Shown piece after piece: positions 42,558-51,239 of a DNA stretch of 64,000 nt (position 1 is its first letter; every line of letters starts with the position of its first letter). The stretch covers positions 333,171 to 397,170 of the forward strand of contig JAJTEL010000001.1 in the NCBI GenBank assembly GCA_021299715.1. Direction: 5' to 3'. The position numbers were made by a program, and so were the translations under genes. This stretch comes from Ilumatobacteraceae bacterium (GTDB lineage: Bacteria; Actinomycetota; Acidimicrobiia; Acidimicrobiales; Ilumatobacteraceae). The notes beneath the pieces were generated by a model. The model was not told the origin of the DNA. It saw only the letters and a program-made list of their open reading frames with translations, and searched no databases.

Positions 42558-43759
42558 GCGACATGAGTTCCACAGAAACAACAAAACGCCCACAGTCACT
42601 TCGTGATCGACGCATCAGTGTTCTTCGTCGAACTGGCAGTGCTGAGAAATCTCGAATTGCAAACGAGAAACCAACGGCAGCTTTCTACTGGATTCTTGTC
42701 ATCGTGTCGTGCCTCATTCTGTTAGGTCTTGTCATGGTGCTGTCGTCGTCATCGGTGACGAATTTGCACACAGGATCGTCGGCGTGGGGCATGTTCTTTC
42801 GCCAGATGGCGTGGGTTGCACTTGGTGGTGCCGCAATGTGGTTCACCTACTCAATGCCCTACGACACCTGGAAATCAAACAGTGTGCTCGTCGCCATTGT
42901 GTCCGTCGTTTTGTTCGCGAACGTTGTGGTGTTGGCCAAAGGTCAGGTGATTGGTGGTGCAAAGGCGTGGCTCGACATTGGCCCGTTCCGTCTTCAGCCC
43001 TCCGAGTTCATGAAAGTTGCTGCAATCTTGTTTGCAGCAAACTTGTTGTCAAAGCGCCATCGTTCTGTGGGGATTCGCTCCATTGTGTTGTACCCCATGT
43101 TGTTTGTGGTGGCGGTCACGGCTGGTCTGTGCGCATTGCAGAAGGACTACGGAAGTGCGCTGATTTTTGCAGGCATGTTGTTGTTCATGATGGTGATGGT
43201 GGGCTTACCGTTCCGCCAACTTCTTGTAGTTCTTTCTTTGTACGGCGTTGGTGCGGTGTATGTCTTCACGTTCGAAAAGCGAGCCAGCGAGCGAATGATG
43301 GCTTTTATGAATCTTGAGGGAACCAAAGAAGACCTTGGATATCAGGTGTATCAAGCGCTTCTCAGCATTGCGAACGGCGGTTGGAGTGGTTCGGGGATTG
43401 GCGCTGGAACCAGCAAGTGGGGATACGTTCCATTGGCCTACAGCGACTTCATTTTTTCTGTTATTGCAGAAGAATTGGGAATCTTCGGAACCGTCATGGT
43501 GATTGGCGGTTTCGTGCTGCTTGTACTTCTGGCCATTCAAGTAGCACTCTCGGCTACCGATCTCTACGGAGCGTTTATTGCGGGTGGAATTGCTGCATGG
43601 TTCGGGTTCCAGGCAATTGTCAACATTGGTGGTGTCACAGGGTCGCTCCCCATGACCGGACTCACACTTCCATTCTTGTCGTACGGCGGCTCATCGATGA
43701 TTGCCTCAATGGCGGCCATTGGGCTGTTGTTGAACGTGGCACGATTCGCACGGAAGTAG
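42554..43759 (+). CDS. ftsW: Septal peptidoglycan glycosyltransferase FtsW
   Basis: This is a 401-residue SEDS-family polymerase with about ten helices. Diagnostic stretches are GQVIGGAKAWLDIGPFRLQPSEFMK, LQKDYGSALIF, WSGSGIGAGTSKWGYVPLAYSD in two parts, FSVIAEELGIFG and TGLTLPFLSYGGSSMI. Start is GTG 42554, overlapping the mraY stop, or ATG 42563. murD, which normally lies between mraY and ftsW, is absent. It works with FtsI. Confidence 0.95.
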   Translation: MSDMSSTETTKRPQSLRDRRISVLRRTGSAEKSRIANEKPTAAFYWILVIVSCLILLGLVMVLSSSSVTNLHTGSSAWGMFFRQMAWVALGGAAMWFTYSMPYDTWKSNSVLVAIVSVVLFANVVVLAKGQVIGGAKAWLDIGPFRLQPSEFMKVAAILFAANLLSKRHRSVGIRSIVLYPMLFVVAVTAGLCALQKDYGSALIFAGMLLFMMVMVGLPFRQLLVVLSLYGVGAVYVFTFEKRASERMMAFMNLEGTKEDLGYQVYQALLSIANGGWSGSGIGAGTSKWGYVPLAYSDFIFSVIAEELGIFGTVMVIGGFVLLVLLAIQVALSATDLYGAFIAGGIAAWFGFQAIVNIGGVTGSLPMTGLTLPFLSYGGSSMIASMAAIGLLLNVARFARK

Positions 43760-43764
43760 CTGCA

Positions 43765-44871
43765 ATGTTTGCGGTGGTGACGGGTGGTGGCACGAGTGGT
43801 CATGTCATGCCGGCACTTGCCATCATTGAAATCTTGCAAGAGGCAGGTCATAGCGCTTCAGAACTTGCATATGTTGGTGCACGTCGCGGAATTGAAACCC
43901 GCATCATGAATGACAGCGAAGTAGTTGCAAAGTTTTTACCAATCTCTGGACTGCAACGCTCGTTTTCTCCACGCGGCATTGCGTTAAACCTCGCTCTTCC
44001 ATTTCGACTCCTGCGCAGCAGAGTGATGGCGCGCCGGTTGCTGCGCCAATGGAATCCCCGTGTTGTGGTGTCGGTGGGGGGATACGCAAGTGAGCCAATG
44101 TCGGCTGCGGCCGTTGCTGCGGGCATTCCTCTGGTCTGCGTGAGTTACGACCGAATTCCCGGTCTCGCTACGCGCAAGCAGGCGCGACACGCAACCGCGT
44201 GCGCTGTCGCGTTCGCCGAAACACAATTACCTCGGTCCACTGTCACGGGTGCTCCCGTTCGTTCTGTGTTACGCCACATTGATGTTTCTCAGAATCAACG
44301 CGAAGCTCGTCGAATGCTTGGACTTCCCAGTGATGCAACGGTGGTGACTGTCATGGGCGGTTCGCTTGGGTCGGGGGTATTGAACTCAGTTGTTCCGTCG
44401 CTCTTGGAATCGTGTGCGTCGGTGGGCAACGTAGCGGTCTTTCATATTTGTGGCGAGCGGTTCGTGAACAGTGGAAACGATGTCAACGTTCCAGAAGGAA
44501 TCACGGCATACATTCGCACCGGGTACGACTCTCGCATGGCCGAAATTTATGCGGCCACCGACGTTCTTGTTGCGCGTGCCGGCGCGAGCACCATTGCCGA
44601 GATAGCAACAATTGGGATTGCATCGGTCATTGTTCCTTGGGCGGGCGCAGCCGACAATCATCAGCAACTGAATGCAGAATGGCTCGCAGCCGACGACGCA
44701 GCGATTCTTGTTTCAGAAAGCGGTTGTTCGTCAGGTGAGGTAGTGGCTCAGGTTCGCGCATTGTTGGAAAACCCCCAGAAACGCCACGATCTCGCCGCAA
44801 AATCTCGCGAGAAGGGCGCCCTGCACCGCAGTTCTGCTCTTCTTGGCGTCATTTCGAACGCCGCTCTGTGA
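43765..44871 (+). CDS. murG: UDP-GlcNAc:lipid I transferase MurG
   Basis: This is a 368-residue GT-B enzyme that makes lipid II at the inner membrane face. VVTGGGTSGHVMPALAIIE is the lipid-I-binding Gly-rich loop, VVVSVGGYASEPMSAAA the second, and VVTVMGGSLGSGVLN with LVARAGASTIAEIATIG the UDP-GlcNAc side. The ATG at 43765 comes 5 bp after ftsW; a longer frame to 43381 is inside ftsW and rejected. It overlaps murC by 4 bp. Confidence 0.95.
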   Translation: MFAVVTGGGTSGHVMPALAIIEILQEAGHSASELAYVGARRGIETRIMNDSEVVAKFLPISGLQRSFSPRGIALNLALPFRLLRSRVMARRLLRQWNPRVVVSVGGYASEPMSAAAVAAGIPLVCVSYDRIPGLATRKQARHATACAVAFAETQLPRSTVTGAPVRSVLRHIDVSQNQREARRMLGLPSDATVVTVMGGSLGSGVLNSVVPSLLESCASVGNVAVFHICGERFVNSGNDVNVPEGITAYIRTGYDSRMAEIYAATDVLVARAGASTIAEIATIGIASVIVPWAGAADNHQQLNAEWLAADDAAILVSESGCSSGEVVAQVRALLENPQKRHDLAAKSREKGALHRSSALLGVISNAAL

Positions 44872-46316
44872 CCCAGTCTGCGTGGAACAATGGGATTCCC
44901 ATGTCTTCTCGTGCACCCCGTCGACGCTCTGAAGGTCTTATCGACCTTTCTTCGCCACGTCACTGCCACGTAGTGGGGGTGGGTGGGCCTGGCATGAGTC
45001 CGTTAGCTCTACTGCTGAAAGGACTCGGTCATTCAGTGAGCGGCTCCGACATGAAGTCAAGCTCAGTTACCGAGCAACTCACGCAAGCCGGAGTTTCGGT
45101 CTCAATCGGTCACAGCGCCGCTGCGGTGAGCGATGCAGATGTGGTGGTGTATTCCACGGCAATTCCGCAAGAGAATGTGGAGCTAGTCGCTGGGCGACGT
45201 CACGGAATTGCTGTTCGCCATCGTTCGGACCTTCTGGCGTCGCTATGTGCGTCGTTCGAGTCGATTGGTGTTGCGGGTACGCATGGCAAGACAACAACGT
45301 CTGCATTGCTCACCCACATTTTGATCACCGCTGGCAAAGACCCATCTTGCGTTATTGGCGCCGATGTTCCCGGCATGGGAATTGGAGCGCGAGCCGGTCA
45401 GTCTCCGCTCTTTGTTCTTGAGTCCGATGAAAGTGATGGCACACTCGACATATTGCCGCTGTCGCATCTCATTGTCACCAACGTCGATGTCGATCACCTT
45501 GACTATTTCGGAACGTTTGAAGAAGTGCAGAAATGTTTTGTGGAGGCAGTTTCTCGTACAACAGGACATGTGGTGCTGAATATTGACGACACAGGATCTA
45601 GTCCGGTTGTGCACTCCGTTGCTCAACGCGGAAATGTCACCACCTTTGGCACAAGCCCGCATGCTGATGTCGTTGTCAGCAGAGTAGATCCCACCGTCTC
45701 AGGACTTCGTGTTGAATTGAAAGTTCACGACGTTCATCATGCTCTGTCGCTTCCGTTGCGCGGAGAACACAACGCGTTGAATGCGGCCGCTGCAATTGCG
45801 ATGGCTCTTCATCTCGGAGTGTCGCTTGGCGATGCCTGTAAAGCGGCTGAATCTTTTGCTGGTGTTGGCCGGCGGTTCACAGAACGCGGCGTGTTCAACG
45901 GTGCGACACTCATTGATGACTACGCGCATTTGCCGGCAGAGATTCAAGCGGCACTACTCGCGGCACGCTCTCATCCGTTACTCACAGGCCAACTCGTTGC
46001 CGTGTTTCAACCCAATCGTTTTCATCGCATTGCGGCAATGGCCGACACATATGCCGATTGTTTTACGGCGGCCGACGTGGTTGTCATTACCGATGTCTAT
46101 GCGTCTGGCACAGCAGTCATTGAAGGTGTCACGGGCGAACTGGTTGTGAACGCGGTCAGGGAAGCACACCCAAATGCGCACGTGGTGTGGGCTCCACAGC
46201 GACACGACATAGTTGAAAGTGTTGGTTCAATTCTTCAACCTGGCGATCTGTGCATCTCAATGGGGTGTGGAGACATTGAAACTTTCCCCGACGATCTGAT
46301 GGAGTCGGTGTCATGA
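44868..46316 (+). CDS. murC: UDP-MurNAc--L-alanine ligase
   Basis: This is a 482-residue Mur ligase that adds the first stem residue. CHVVGVGGPGMSPLALLL is the UDP-binding loop, VAGTHGKTTTSALL (residues 136-149) the ATP loop, and LESDESDGTLDILP, IDDYAHLPAEI and VFQPNRFHRI the remaining family motifs. The GTG at 44868 overlaps the murG stop, and its own end overlaps murB by 4 bp. Confidence 0.95.
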   Translation: MTQSAWNNGIPMSSRAPRRRSEGLIDLSSPRHCHVVGVGGPGMSPLALLLKGLGHSVSGSDMKSSSVTEQLTQAGVSVSIGHSAAAVSDADVVVYSTAIPQENVELVAGRRHGIAVRHRSDLLASLCASFESIGVAGTHGKTTTSALLTHILITAGKDPSCVIGADVPGMGIGARAGQSPLFVLESDESDGTLDILPLSHLIVTNVDVDHLDYFGTFEEVQKCFVEAVSRTTGHVVLNIDDTGSSPVVHSVAQRGNVTTFGTSPHADVVVSRVDPTVSGLRVELKVHDVHHALSLPLRGEHNALNAAAAIAMALHLGVSLGDACKAAESFAGVGRRFTERGVFNGATLIDDYAHLPAEIQAALLAARSHPLLTGQLVAVFQPNRFHRIAAMADTYADCFTAADVVVITDVYASGTAVIEGVTGELVVNAVREAHPNAHVVWAPQRHDIVESVGSILQPGDLCISMGCGDIETFPDDLMESVS

Positions 46317-47335
46317 CAACGTGGGATCCAGAACAAGTTCGCGAAGCGTGTCGGGCTCACGGTGTTCAGTGGGAAGACAACAAGCCAATGGCACTGCTGA
46401 CGACCTATGCAGTGGGTGGAACTGCACGTCTCGCGGTCACCGTTCGAACTAGCGATGACATGCAGAGATTGGCAACTGCGCTTTCTGCATGTGGAGACAT
46501 CCCACTTGTAGTTCTTGGGCGTGGAAGTAACACCTTGTTTGCCGATGCGGGGTTTGACGGAGTCGTAGTCATTGTTGGATCATCTGAAGAATCAAAATCA
46601 ATTACCTGCGTAGGCGATGTCGTTAGCGCTGCTGGTGCAATGTTGATGCCAGTGTTAGCCCGTCGGTCAGTGCAAGCTGGCCGTGGTGGCTTGGAATGGT
46701 GTGTAGGAATTCCGGGCACCGTTGGCGGCGCAGTGCGAATGAACGCTGGCGGTCATGGCGCGGAAATGGATGACTCGTTGCTCAGCGCTCGCGTGTTGTC
46801 TTTGCGTTCGGGCGCAACACATGTGGTGCCAAAGTCTGCTTTGGGGTTGCATTTTCGCGGCTCTGCACTGAGCGCGCATCACATTGTGATGTCAGCCGAG
46901 TTCAGTACGTCAGCACAAGATGTTCAGAAGGGGACTGCGGAACTTGACAACATTGTTGCCTGGCGTCGTGAACATCAGCCGGGTGGTCGCAATGCCGGGT
47001 CCGTTTTTGTGAATCCTGCGCCCGGGAGTGGAAGTGCGGGTGCTCTAATTGATGCTGCAGGTCTGCGCGGATTCACGAGTGGAGGCGCGCACGTTTCAGA
47101 AAAGCATGCGAACTTTATTCAGGCGACCGAAACCGCCACGGCAAGTGACATTATTGCTGTGATGGATCATGTGCAGAACGTTGTTCGTGAACAAACGGGC
47201 ACCGTCTTGCGCAGCGAAGTTCGACTTGTGGGGTTCAGCGACAACATCGCGCAACAGTTTGCCGATGCTCAGCATGATGCGCCCCAGTTTGTTGCGGCAC
47301 GTCAATCTCTGTGTTCTCTCTTGGGGGAGATGTAA
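46313..47335 (+). CDS. murB: UDP-N-acetylenolpyruvoylglucosamine reductase
   Basis: This is a 340-residue FAD enzyme that makes UDP-MurNAc. LLTTYAVGGTARLAV opens the FAD domain, VLGRGSNTLFADAGFDG and GLEWCVGIPGTVGGAVRMNA bind FAD, NAGSVFVNP carries the proton-donating Ser, and GGAHVSEKHANFIQ the C-terminal Glu-adjacent motif. The last base of the stop codon overlaps the ftsQ start (TAATG). Confidence 0.94.
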   Translation: MTTWDPEQVREACRAHGVQWEDNKPMALLTTYAVGGTARLAVTVRTSDDMQRLATALSACGDIPLVVLGRGSNTLFADAGFDGVVVIVGSSEESKSITCVGDVVSAAGAMLMPVLARRSVQAGRGGLEWCVGIPGTVGGAVRMNAGGHGAEMDDSLLSARVLSLRSGATHVVPKSALGLHFRGSALSAHHIVMSAEFSTSAQDVQKGTAELDNIVAWRREHQPGGRNAGSVFVNPAPGSGSAGALIDAAGLRGFTSGGAHVSEKHANFIQATETATASDIIAVMDHVQNVVREQTGTVLRSEVRLVGFSDNIAQQFADAQHDAPQFVAARQSLCSLLGEM

Positions 47336-48483
47336 TGGCCGGCAGAGATGACACGCCAATTGGAGAGCCTGACGACGTCGCCGTCACCGATGTCAGCAAA
47401 GAAGTGTTGGAAGAGTTGTCTGTTCTCTTCGGAGACACCCCTCCAACGGCGAAGGAAACGGACTCGCCGCTTAATTCCGAAGATGGGTCCACCACAAACG
47501 TTGTTCCGTTCGCGACGAAGGATCCATCTACTCGCGACATCAGCGACCCCATTCCCGACAATGTCATTGTCATCGGAGACAGCGACGAGTCCGATCGCAC
47601 TCCGGCACCATCGGACCCACTTCTTGGTTCGTTGGCTCGGTCGGGTGACGATGTCGTAGAGACCATTGACGATGGTGGAACGGTCGTCATTGATGCCGAC
47701 ACCATGGATCGAGTGGTCATCGTGGACGATGACCGACCCGATCCCACATTTGAAGAACGTCAACGTCGTCATAAACGACGCGAACGTTTGCGTCGAGTGA
47801 AGTGGGTAAAACTTGCTGGAGTAGTTGTCGCTGCCATTGTGGTCATAGCCGGTGTCTTGGCCTCTCCGTTGTTTGCAATTCGACGCGTTGCGTTTGAAGG
47901 TGTTGTGTACACCAGCAAGGAAACAGTCGAAAAGGTCACTGAGTCCATCAAGGGCTCGTCAATTTTTACAGTCGACACTGCACAGGCGCGTGAACAACTG
48001 TTAGATGACCCGTGGGTGGCTGAAGTTCGTATTACCACCGACTTCCCAGGTAAAGCACTCGTTGAAGTTGCTGAGCGAGTTCCCGTTGTGTGGTACGTGG
48101 GCGAGGACCAGAAAGCACGAGTTGTGGACGATCGCGGTCATGTGGTGGCGGTGTTGACGGGATGGCCCACGAAATATTTACGCGTCATCGGAACTGGCCC
48201 GGCGCTCGATGCGGGAGCAATTGCCGACGACGTGTATCGAGCTGCAGCTCAATTGGTCTTGGCATTGCCCGACGAGATTCGCACCAAGGTGAAAGCGTTG
48301 GAACTCACGGGCGGGGGAGAGCTCTCCATGATCTTGAAAAGTGGCACCATCGTTCGCTTTGGGCCTCCTACCAATCTGCAGAACAAGCTGGTTGCTGTGG
48401 TGGTGTTGTTCCGCCGACAGGACCCAGCAACGCTGGCAGTGGTGGATGTTTCCACGGGCGATCCCACGGTGCAGTTGCGATAA
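47335..48483 (+). CDS. ftsQ: Cell division protein FtsQ
   Basis: This is a 382-residue bitopic protein. An acidic, low-complexity cytoplasmic part of about 140 residues, rich in Asp, Thr and Ser, precedes a basic patch (RRHKRRERLRR) and a helix at 159-180. The POTRA domain follows (FAIRRVAFEGVVYTSKETV; FPGKALVEVAERVPVVWYV) and then the FtsQ beta domain. The long acidic N-terminus is unusual. The ATG at 47335 follows GGGGGAGA. It starts at the murB stop. Confidence 0.9.
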   Translation: MAGRDDTPIGEPDDVAVTDVSKEVLEELSVLFGDTPPTAKETDSPLNSEDGSTTNVVPFATKDPSTRDISDPIPDNVIVIGDSDESDRTPAPSDPLLGSLARSGDDVVETIDDGGTVVIDADTMDRVVIVDDDRPDPTFEERQRRHKRRERLRRVKWVKLAGVVVAAIVVIAGVLASPLFAIRRVAFEGVVYTSKETVEKVTESIKGSSIFTVDTAQAREQLLDDPWVAEVRITTDFPGKALVEVAERVPVVWYVGEDQKARVVDDRGHVVAVLTGWPTKYLRVIGTGPALDAGAIADDVYRAAAQLVLALPDEIRTKVKALELTGGGELSMILKSGTIVRFGPPTNLQNKLVAVVVLFRRQDPATLAVVDVSTGDPTVQLR

Positions 48484-48593
48484 ATCGCCGAAAAACGGCA
48501 TCTGTGGAGCTGTATTGCACCAATTTGGCTCCATTGTGTGGAAACATTGAGGAACACAGTCCGTAACGGACGTTTCTTCGGAGGAAATGGCTC

Positions 48594-49700
48594 ATGGCCG
48601 GAGCACCACAGAACTATCTCGCAGTCATCAAAGTAATTGGCGTCGGTGGAGGCGGAGTCAACGCCGTCAACCGAATGATCGATGCCGGACTGCGCGGCGT
48701 TGAGTTCGTTGCAATCAACACCGATGCTCAAGCGCTTCTGATGAGTGATGCCGATGTGAAGCTCGACATTGGTCGCGAACTCACTCGCGGTCTTGGTGCT
48801 GGGTCTGATCCAGAAGTGGGCAAGGCTGCTGCAGAGGCGCACCGAGCAGAAATTGAAGAACTTATTAACGGTTCCGACATGGTGTTCATTACGGCAGGAG
48901 AGGGTGGCGGTACTGGTACAGGCGCAGCACCAGTCGTTGCTGAAATTTCAAAGTCTTTAGGCGCACTCACCATTGGTGTTGTCACTCGTCCGTTCCAGTT
49001 TGAAGGTCGTCGTCGCTCGGTTCAAGCCGACAATGGCATTCAGCGCTTGAAGGAAAAAGTAGACACACTCATCGTTATTCCAAACGACCGTTTGTTGTCG
49101 GTGGCCAACGACAAGACCTCGCTGATTAACGCATTCAAGATGGCCGATGAAATCTTGTTGCAAGGTGTTGCCGGTATTACCAACCTCATCACCACACCTG
49201 GCCTCATCAACACCGACTTTGCCGACGTGAAGATGATCCTTACCAATGCGGGCTCAGCATTAATGGGAATCGGTGTTGCCAGTGGAGACAATCGCGCGGT
49301 CACTGCAGCCAAAGATGCAATTTCCAGCCCAATGCTGGAAGCCGCCATCGATGGAGCCCGCGGTGTTCTGCTGAACATCACGGGTCCGTCCAGCATGGGG
49401 CTCTTCGAAGTCAACGCTGCTGCAGACGAAGTTCATGCAGTTGCCCACCAAGACGCCAACATCATCTTCGGTACCGTCATCGACGACGAAATGGGTGACG
49501 AAATTAAGGTCACTGTTATTGCTGCTGGTTTCGAACGTTGGGACACCGGCGCGTCAAACTCTGCCTCGTTTGCAACTCGCTCAAGTTCGCGTCCAGCCGA
49601 TTCGCGTCCGAGCACCAGCAATGTGCGCGACATCTTCTCCGATAGTGATCCACTGTCCGACGATGATGACGACTTCGACGTTCCTTCGTTCCTGAAATAG
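48594..49700 (+). CDS. ftsZ: Cell division GTPase FtsZ
   Basis: This is a 368-residue tubulin-like GTPase that forms the Z ring. [16 protein letters not shown] binds [22 protein letters not shown] (residues 99-117) holds the tubulin signature, and [20 protein letters not shown] the T7 loop. A Ser/Asp-rich linker leads to the C-terminal peptide [12 protein letters not shown], which binds SepF and others. GGAGGAA precedes the ATG. The 110-bp gap after ftsQ has short hairpins (48487-48499 and a TCCGT/ACGGA pair) and may contain a promoter. Confidence 0.97.
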   Translation: MAGAPQNYLAVIKVIGVGGGGVNAVNRMIDAGLRGVEFVAINTDAQALLMSDADVKLDIGRELTRGLGAGSDPEVGKAAAEAHRAEIEELINGSDMVFITAGEGGGTGTGAAPVVAEISKSLGALTIGVVTRPFQFEGRRRSVQADNGIQRLKEKVDTLIVIPNDRLLSVANDKTSLINAFKMADEILLQGVAGITNLITTPGLINTDFADVKMILTNAGSALMGIGVASGDNRAVTAAKDAISSPMLEAAIDGARGVLLNITGPSSMGLFEVNAAADEVHAVAHQDANIIFGTVIDDEMGDEIKVTVIAAGFERWDTGASNSASFATRSSSRPADSRPSTSNVRDIFSDSDPLSDDDDDFDVPSFLK

Positions 49701-49712
49701 GTCATCTCGAAA

Positions 49713-50366
49713 GTGATCGACCCAGCAGAGGTCGCATCGCGTGTCGCCGATATTCGCAACGACATCGCGAGACTTGCCAGCCACCATGTCTCTCTTGTGG
49801 CGGTCACCAAAACTTTTCCGGTTCAGGCCTGGCAAGTTGCACAGAGTGCTGGGTGTGATGCAGTAGGCGAGAACTACGCACAAGAACAGTTGGAAAAGGT
49901 ACGTCAACGCCCCGCAGGTCTTCCCATTCATTTCGTCGGAGCGGTGCAGTCAAACAAGGTGAAGTCGCTTGCGTCCCACGTCGATCTATGGCACAGCGTC
50001 GACCGGGCCTCTGTAGTTGACGAAATTGGCCGCCGAGATGCAGGAGCCGCTGTGTTATTGCAGGTAAACACCACCGGCGAAGACTCAAAATCCGGTGTGT
50101 CACCAGCACAACTCGACGCCTTGCGTACGCGCGCGGTCGACGCGGGGCTACAGGTGCGTGGGCTGATGACACTTGGCCCTACCCAGGGAACCGAGGCCGA
50201 TATTCGGGCATCTTTTGCCCAGTTGCGGTCCCTTGCGGACCAACATCACCTGGTGGAGTGCTCGATGGGAATGTCGGGGGACTATCGCATTGCGCTGGAG
50301 TGTGGCTCCACCATCATTCGCATCGGAAGCATGCTGTTCGGGCCACGTTCGTCGGTACGGCCGTAA
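49713..50366 (+). CDS. YggS-family PLP homeostasis protein
   Basis: This is a 217-residue fold-type III PLP-binding protein (YggS/PROSC). VSLVAVTKTFPVQAWQVAQ has the PLP-binding Lys, and VGENYAQEQLEK, HFVGAVQSNKVKSLA, LQVNTTGEDSKSGVSP and ECSMGMSGDYRIALECGS are all standard. It keeps free PLP balanced rather than catalysing a reaction. The usual neighbour ylmD is missing between ftsZ and this gene. Confidence 0.92.
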   Translation: MIDPAEVASRVADIRNDIARLASHHVSLVAVTKTFPVQAWQVAQSAGCDAVGENYAQEQLEKVRQRPAGLPIHFVGAVQSNKVKSLASHVDLWHSVDRASVVDEIGRRDAGAAVLLQVNTTGEDSKSGVSPAQLDALRTRAVDAGLQVRGLMTLGPTQGTEADIRASFAQLRSLADQHHLVECSMGMSGDYRIALECGSTIIRIGSMLFGPRSSVRP

Positions 50367-50405
50367 CTCCCACATCTGTTAGGGAAAACGGATTAGCCTA
50401 AAGGC

Positions 50406-50945
50406 ATGTCGTTTTTCCGTCGCGCAATGGATTATCTGGGTCTCAGCAATGAAGAGGCGTACGACGATTACGACATGTCCATGGAATACGAGCGCCCCGC
50501 ACGCACGCAGAGGCCTGCTCCAAACACCGAACCGCTCACTCGACGTGGCTACGAGCCCGAGTATTCATCAGAAACGCAGCGCCCTGCTGCGCGCCCACAG
50601 CGCATTGACGACACGGGTGCTGCACGTCGCCCCGATGACTCCGGCCTTCAAGTGCGTCCCGTTGGTGCACCACGAACCGCTCCTACCGTTCGTGCAGTTC
50701 CCGCAGCCGGAGACACCGTCACCATTCGTCCTCGTAGTTTCAACGAAGCGCAAGCAATTGCCGATCACTTCAAGGATGGCGTTCCTGTCATTGTGAATCT
50801 TGAAGGTGCCGATCGTGAAATGGCACGACGTGTCATCGACTTTGCAAGCGGCATGTGTTACGCGCTCAGCGGAACAATGGAAAAAGTTGGTAGCGGCGTT
50901 TATCTGTTGAAGCCTGCTGTCAGCTTCGACCAACCGATGTACTAA
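50406..50945 (+). CDS. sepF: Cell division protein SepF
   Basis: This is a 179-residue membrane-tethering partner of FtsZ. The N-terminus MSFFRRAMDYLGLSNEE is the amphipathic membrane helix, an Arg/Pro-rich linker follows, and the C-terminal domain (about residues 100-179) contains IRPRSFNEAQAIADHFKDG, NLEGADREMARRVIDFASG and the final MEKVGSGVYLLKP. In actinobacteria SepF anchors the Z ring in place of FtsA. Confidence 0.94.
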   Translation: MSFFRRAMDYLGLSNEEAYDDYDMSMEYERPARTQRPAPNTEPLTRRGYEPEYSSETQRPAARPQRIDDTGAARRPDDSGLQVRPVGAPRTAPTVRAVPAAGDTVTIRPRSFNEAQAIADHFKDGVPVIVNLEGADREMARRVIDFASGMCYALSGTMEKVGSGVYLLKPAVSFDQPMY

Positions 50946-50951
50946 TTCGAC

Positions 50952-51191
50952 ATGGCTCTCGTTGCTCAACTTCTCTACCTGTTCACGCTTGCAATTTTCG
51001 CGCGTGCAATTCTTTCGTTTTTCCCTATTCGTCCAGGTTCGCCTATTGCTCCTGTGTCTCAATTTCTGTATCGAATTACAGAACCTGTCCTTGCACCGGT
51101 TCGTCGAGTACTGCCACCCATGGGCGGGCTCGACCTGTCGCCCCTTGTTGTCATCCTGGGCATTCAGATTCTCACCAGCATTCTGTTGTAA
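50952..51191 (+). CDS. YggT family membrane protein
   Basis: This is a 79-residue two-helix protein. LLYLFTLAIFARAILSFFP, then LYRITEPVLAPVRRVLPP and a second helix LSPLVVILGIQILTSILL match the YggT family, found beside sepF in most actinobacteria. Its function is unclear, perhaps in osmotic or division processes. It starts 6 bp after sepF. divIVA, expected next, is missing. Confidence 0.9.
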   Translation: MALVAQLLYLFTLAIFARAILSFFPIRPGSPIAPVSQFLYRITEPVLAPVRRVLPPMGGLDLSPLVVILGIQILTSILL

Positions 51192-51239
51192 GCCATGTAG
51201 TCACGTGTCCAGCGTGGCCGTTGCCTCTAGCCTTACTGC

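Noticed and set aside
43381-43764. N-terminal extension of murG into ftsW
   Set aside because: The extra residues lie inside ftsW and the family start is at ATG 43765.
51192-51239. Possible T-box leader before ileS
   Set aside because: Only 48 bp separate yggT and ileS, too short for a T-box, and no AGGGTGGNACCGCG-like element is present.
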